From NCBI GenBank assembly GCA_964347945.1, contig CAYGAW010000132.1, forward strand, positions 1 through 10,179: 10,179 bases of DNA, written 5' to 3'. A program made the position numbers and the translations under genes. Below, piece after piece: positions 7,222 through 10,179 of the stretch. The DNA comes from CAYGAW01 sp964347945. Its GTDB lineage: Bacteria; Chloroflexota; Anaerolineae; UBA7937; B3-Chlor. Under the pieces are notes generated by a model. The model saw only the letters and a program-made list of their open reading frames with translations, did not search any database and had not been told where the DNA came from. Each line of letters begins with the position of its first letter. The stretch's first letter is position 1.

Positions 7222-7263
7222 GCACAGAGGCGAATTTCGGATTGTGAGGTACGATTATCGTAC
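7199..7263 (-). promoter_or_regulatory. Triple palindromic operator at the UroD-family methyltransferase promoter
   Basis: This set has the same layout as the one at the Lrp promoter. On the plus strand box I in the promoter spacer is CGGACTTCG (centre 7205, one arm mismatched), box II is CGAATTTCG (centre 7235), and box III is a perfect 15-base palindrome, GTACGATTATCGTAC (centre 7256). The centres fall at about -19, -49 and -70 from the predicted start point. The spacings of 30 and 21 bases match the 31 and 21 at the other promoter. The imperfect box I suggests weaker occupancy over the polymerase site than at the Lrp promoter. The regulator is inferred to be the Lrp/AsnC protein encoded just downstream. 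Confidence 0.75.
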
Positions 7264-7591
7264 GCTCGCGGAGCGGAGACGCACGTAGAGCTTGCGTTTG
7301 TCGGGGCAGGCAGGATATTGGCGATTCGAGGGCTCGCATCGAAGCCTAACCCCGTCAGAGAATCGGCTCGCGACGGCGTTCGCAGCAGATTGTGGGACGG
7401 GATTCTACACGCGAAGCACGACGGGCAGGACGCTCTGCGAAGGTCAAACGTGGCACATTGCCGGCCTAGCTTGACACCGACGTCAGACACGTCGGAGACA
7501 GGTCTCCGCTAGCCGACCAGGGAACCTGCTATCCAACACGAGCACCTAGCGACCGATGGTCAGGCCTCTCAAGGGATCCCAGAGCGTTTGC
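7264..7591. other. Gene-free stretch between the dehydrogenase and methyltransferase genes
   Basis: About 330 GC-rich bases lie between the end of the dehydrogenase gene and the upstream operator of the methyltransferase gene. Short open frames occur on both strands, but none has a ribosome site, a recognisable domain or a sensible position; the longest minus-strand one would overlap the promoter. No tRNA-like or other RNA fold was recognised. The only clear structure is the pair of overlapping inverted repeats at 7477-7508. Confidence 0.6.
7477..7508. repeat. Two overlapping GC-rich inverted repeats
   Basis: CCGACGT (7477-7483) and ACGTCGG (7489-7495) form a perfect 7-base stem around a 5-base loop. 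CGGAGAC (7493-7499) and GTCTCCG (7502-7508) form a second perfect 7-base palindrome with two bases between the arms. They share 7493-7495, so the two hairpins could not form fully at once. They lie about 85-115 bases after the dehydrogenase stop. No T-run follows on the minus strand, so this is not a standard intrinsic terminator; transcript-end structure or a protein-binding site are both possible. Confidence 0.5.
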
Positions 7592-8761
7592 TCACACCAA
7601 CTGAGTGACGCTCACCTGCGTGTAGATCTCCCTCTCCTCCAGCTCTTTGAAGAAAGGCTCGGGATCCAGGGCAGCCTCTGGAGCGTGGACGCCCAGGGGG
7701 ATGCGACCCTCGGCCAGCCAGATCGCTGCCCGGGCCGGAGCTACCCCGGTGGGGAGAGCTCCTTTGCACGTGAGCGTTCCTAGTCGGTAGGTCAGAGCCT
7801 TGCCGTCCTTCTTGCCTCGCACTTCGGTGACGATCTCCTTGCCCCAGTCCGGGGGCTTCGTCTTGGGAGGAGCCAGGAATTCATCGACCGGTGGCACATA
7901 CCTGGACATCATCGCCACCAAGAAATCCCTCGGCACGACGGCCTGCCCACTGACCTCAACTGGATCCGGACTGGCGAAGCCGAAGTCGGCGAGAACACGC
8001 ACCTTCTCCACGGTCTCTCTAGCCATCCCCCAGTAGTTGATCTTGAATGTACACTCCTTCAGGCCTTTGTCCTGAAAGGTAATGGGAAGTGTGGCAACTT
8101 CGGAGTGCAGCGAGAGATGCATGGGCAGCAGGCCCAGGGGAGGGGTGAACCAGTAGTCTTCGAACTCGCTGAGTGGCTCGCAAGCCACGAACTCGCCATC
8201 CCGATAGACCATCGCGGGCATGGTCATCTCGTCTATGATGGTGGGCACTGCGTACGCGAAACGGACGTCGTCCGGAGGAGGTGGCTTGATGCCATCGTAG
8301 ATGCGAATGCTGTCGATGGTGTCCAAACGATCAGCGGCGTAGCGGGCCTGGATGTTCGGCACGCCCGGCGCGGACCCCATGCAAAGGACTGCGCTCACGC
8401 CCGCCTCGGCGAAGCGCTCGTTCAGTTCCAGTTGCTTGCGGGTGAGATGGAATAGGCCACCCATATCGGTGTAGGGTACGTGACTCTCCAGGCAGGCCTC
8501 CATCACCTGCAGGTTGAAGTAGTAGACGGTGGCGTTCACGCAGGCGTCAGCATCTTTGAGCAGGCCGACCAGCCCATCGTGATCCGTGACGTCCACTTGC
8601 TCAATGGCGATCTTGGGGCTGTTGACGATCTCCGCCACCGTGCGGGCCTGCGCAAGATCCTGATCGGCGAGCACCACCTCGTCGACTCGTGGGTCGCCTG
8701 CCAGATCCTGCACGGAGATGCATCCCATCTTCCCCGCGCCGCCAAGTACTAGAATCTTCAT
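7592..8761 (-). CDS. Saccharopine dehydrogenase-like NAD(P)-dependent oxidoreductase
   Basis: This 389-residue cytoplasmic enzyme belongs to the saccharopine dehydrogenase superfamily, which includes enzymes that form or cleave secondary amines between amino and keto acids and several amino-acid dehydrogenases. It opens with a Rossmann fold, MKILVLGGAGKMG, holding the dinucleotide loop G8-x-G10-x-x-G13. An acidic residue at the end of the second strand (Asp33 in VVLADQD) fits NAD(H) preference. The family segments YTDMGGLFHLTRKQ (97-110) and CMGSAPGVPNIQARYAADRL (127-146) follow, then the mixed C-terminal domain. The ATG at 8761 is chosen because it starts exactly at the first Rossmann strand and has AGGAGG nine bases upstream. 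A frame extension to 8824 adds an Arg/Thr-rich tail running into the inverted repeat and is rejected. It ends in TGA. The substrate is not identifiable; the neighbourhood hints at amine or amino-acid metabolism. No convincing promoter was seen in front of it. Confidence 0.88.
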   Translation of the reverse strand: MKILVLGGAGKMGCISVQDLAGDPRVDEVVLADQDLAQARTVAEIVNSPKIAIEQVDVTDHDGLVGLLKDADACVNATVYYFNLQVMEACLESHVPYTDMGGLFHLTRKQLELNERFAEAGVSAVLCMGSAPGVPNIQARYAADRLDTIDSIRIYDGIKPPPPDDVRFAYAVPTIIDEMTMPAMVYRDGEFVACEPLSEFEDYWFTPPLGLLPMHLSLHSEVATLPITFQDKGLKECTFKINYWGMARETVEKVRVLADFGFASPDPVEVSGQAVVPRDFLVAMMSRYVPPVDEFLAPPKTKPPDWGKEIVTEVRGKKDGKALTYRLGTLTCKGALPTGVAPARAAIWLAEGRIPLGVHAPEAALDPEPFFKELEEREIYTQVSVTQLV

Positions 8762-8822
8762 TCCTAATGTCCTCCTAGAAGTCCGTAATCTACTGGTCCG
8801 TACCCTAACAACCGTATGTGTC

Positions 8823-8923
8823 ATTCTGAGCCGAAGCGCAGCGGAGGCGAAGAATCTCGTTTTGCATAGCAGGCAGGCTCAAGTTCACCAAGGAGGAGAT
8901 TCTTCGGCGCTGCGCGCCTCAGA
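8823..8923. repeat. Long imperfect inverted repeat, dispersed REP/MITE-like element
   Basis: The left arm at about 8823-8858 begins ATTCTGAG and ends CGAAGAATCTC. The right arm at 8896-8923 begins GAGATTCTTCGGCGCTGCGC and ends CTCAGA. The arms are complementary except for small insertions in the left arm, and they enclose about 37 bases. Elements of the type CATTCTGAGCGAAGCGAAGAATCTC recur in intergenic regions of many bacterial genomes; that comparison is from memory. It sits between the oxidoreductase stop and the dehydrogenase start, where the transcript would form a large hairpin that could end or stabilise the upstream message. No coding capacity is seen. Confidence 0.75.
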
Positions 8924-8952
8924 AAAACAGTTTGGAACAAGGCCGGGCGAAG

Positions 8953-10179
8953 CTACAGACCAAGTTCGTCTGCCACCCAGCCCAGCGCCAGCTCCTCCAA
9001 CTTGGCCCGCGTCGGGCGCCCGTTATCGTCCCAGCCGGCCATGCGATAGTAGATGGCCTTGGCTGCCTCGACCTCCTCGGCGGTGACTGCGACCCCGTCG
9101 CTCTTGCCACCCTGCAATGGGATGAGCAACTTGGCCGGTATTGTGTCTGCCTCTTCGCCTACACCCTCTCGAGCGTTGAAAGCTCGCAGCAGGTTCAGCC
9201 TTCGCTCGCCCACCTTCATCAGCTCCCACAGGCTGACCTCCCAGCCGGTAACCGCCTGCACCAGATCCACTATCTGGTTCGTCCCGTAGAGTTGCCAGGC
9301 GGGGCCCCACACGAATTGACAGAGATGGACGCTGTCCAGAAGACCATAGAGTTGCTGGGTGTAGAGGGAATAGCGAACCTTCTCTGCATTGAGGATGGCC
9401 TTGGGCTGAGGATCAAGGAGGTCCAGGGGAGCCAAGCGATCCACATAGTACTCATAGTCCTCATCCTCGTCATACGATGGGTCATGCTCGTGAGACTGGT
9501 GGTCGGCACCGAAGGCGTTGACGGCGTAGATGAGAGCCAGGCTTCGCTTGACCTGAGGCATGTGGGCGGGATACTCGTGCTTCTTCACTGCCACTACCAG
9601 GTCCTTGCCCACCCCCAGCGCTTCAGCGGCACGGGCAGAGCCTTCCCCCAGCACGCGCCCGAAGCCCTCCCACTCCCCAATGCGCTCCACCATCTGCACC
9701 AACGCCTCTGCGTTGCCGAAGTGGAGTTCCATGCCGTCGGTGTCCTCCGTGGTCAGCAGACCCTGCTCGAAGCAGTCCATCGCCCAGGCGATGGTGGCCC
9801 CGCAGGAAATGGTGTCCATCCCGTACATGTTACACAGTTGGTTAGCCAAGGACACCGCCGCCAGGTCGGACACGCCGCAGTAGGAGCCCATGGTGCTGAG
9901 TGTTTCGTACTCTGGGCCGCCGTAGCGAGGATCAACCAGGAAGGGCCCCTCGGTGACTTCCACCACGCGCTTGCAGCGGACCACGCAGGCAAAGCAGGTG
10001 TCTCGCTCCTTGAGGATGGTGTCCGACATCCGGTGGCCGCTGATCTCCTCCGCTCCCTCGAAGGTGCCGCTGGACCAGTTGCGTGTGGGCAGACCGCCCT
10101 CCTTGTTCTGAGACCGAAGGACCTCAGCAGTGCCCAGGAGGCCCAGCCCCTCCACGTCCGAATCATCCAGATTATCGGC
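8953..10179 (-). CDS. Aldehyde:ferredoxin oxidoreductase (AOR) family tungstoenzyme, N-terminus cut by window edge
   Basis: This is the C-terminal 408 residues of an AOR-family enzyme. Family members oxidise aldehydes to acids, or run the reverse reaction, with a tungsten-bispterin cofactor, and pass electrons through one [4Fe-4S] cluster to ferredoxin. Full-length members have about 600-620 residues; the N-terminal pterin-binding domain lies beyond 10179. The frame stays open to the window edge, so the in-frame GTG at 10155 is not the true start. Visible landmarks are GGLPTRNWSSGTFEGAEEIS, the cluster motif CFACVVRC (cysteines at about 9996, 9987 and 9975), GPEYETLSTMG, NQLCNMYGMDTISCG, and the distal cluster Cys in DSVHLC (about 9321). 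The last motif corresponds to the pterin-contacting DxxGLC, with His in place of Gly. The tail GWDDNGRPTRAKLEELAL is typical. It ends in TAG. The physiological aldehyde is unknown; a role in disposing of aldehydes from amine breakdown is only a guess. Confidence 0.93.
   Translation of the reverse strand, partial: ADNLDDSDVEGLGLLGTAEVLRSQNKEGGLPTRNWSSGTFEGAEEISGHRMSDTILKERDTCFACVVRCKRVVEVTEGPFLVDPRYGGPEYETLSTMGSYCGVSDLAAVSLANQLCNMYGMDTISCGATIAWAMDCFEQGLLTTEDTDGMELHFGNAEALVQMVERIGEWEGFGRVLGEGSARAAEALGVGKDLVVAVKKHEYPAHMPQVKRSLALIYAVNAFGADHQSHEHDPSYDEDEDYEYYVDRLAPLDLLDPQPKAILNAEKVRYSLYTQQLYGLLDSVHLCQFVWGPAWQLYGTNQIVDLVQAVTGWEVSLWELMKVGERRLNLLRAFNAREGVGEEADTIPAKLLIPLQGGKSDGVAVTAEEVEAAKAIYYRMAGWDDNGRPTRAKLEELALGWVADELGL

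Noticed and set aside
7218..7490. A 90-residue minus-strand open frame upstream of the methyltransferase gene
   Set aside because: It covers the consensus promoter's -35 region and two operator boxes, has no ribosome site and resembles no protein family.
7471..7499. Plus-strand TTGACA at 7471 as a divergent promoter
   Set aside because: No -10-like hexamer lies 16-18 bases downstream and no plus-strand gene follows.
8762..8824. N-terminal extension of the saccharopine-dehydrogenase-like protein by 21 residues
   Set aside because: The extension is Arg/Thr-rich, runs into the dispersed inverted repeat, and precedes a start that has both a strong AGGAGG and the first Rossmann strand immediately after it.
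8953..10155. GTG at 10155 as the true start of the AOR-family gene
   Set aside because: The frame stays open to the window edge and the protein would lack the whole N-terminal pterin-binding domain, so the gene is cut by the window rather than short.

Overview
All recognisable genes in this window lie on the minus strand, so it reads from right to left. The window looks like part of a catabolic locus for a methylated, probably quaternary-amine-type compound in an anaerobic bacterium. The GC-rich sequence, the Pro/Thr/Glu-rich linker behind the lipobox of the solute-binding lipoprotein, the mix of MttB-type methyltransferases with an aldehyde:ferredoxin oxidoreductase, and a dispersed inverted repeat with arms ending in GAAGAATCTC together suggest an uncultured Chloroflexota-like organism. 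That taxonomic guess is inference.

Layout from upstream (right) to downstream (left). At 10179-8953 is the C-terminal two thirds of a tungsten-dependent aldehyde:ferredoxin oxidoreductase (AOR) family enzyme, cut by the window edge. After a dispersed inverted repeat (8823-8923) comes a saccharopine-dehydrogenase-like oxidoreductase (8761-7592). A gene-free stretch of about 330 bases with two overlapping inverted repeats (7477-7508) leads to a consensus sigma-70-type promoter (TTGACA-17-TATAAT) that drives a UroD/MtaA/CmuA-family cobamide methyltransferase (7139-6087). A second, almost identical promoter (TTGACA-17-TACAAT) starts a probable operon: an Lrp/AsnC regulator (5825-5352), two divergent non-pyrrolysine MttB-superfamily methyltransferases (5265-3793 and 3775-2321), their presumed corrinoid protein (2287-1637), and, after a 138-base gap, a family 5 ABC-transporter solute-binding lipoprotein (from 1498, running off the left edge).

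Proposed working (inference from family knowledge): the lipoprotein captures a substrate, an MttB-type enzyme moves a methyl group from it to Co(I) of the corrinoid protein, and the MtaA-like zinc enzyme either passes the methyl on to a C1 carrier or serves as another substrate:corrinoid methyltransferase. No MtrH-type methyltransferase and no RamA-type corrinoid activator is visible here.

The most striking signal is regulatory. Both promoters carry three palindromic boxes of the form CGAA-N-TTCG at matching positions: centres near -19, -50 and -71 at the Lrp promoter and near -19, -49 and -70 at the methyltransferase promoter. The spacings of about 3 and 2 helical turns would put the boxes on one face of the DNA. 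This suggests that the Lrp/AsnC protein controls its own operon and the separate methyltransferase gene as one small regulon.
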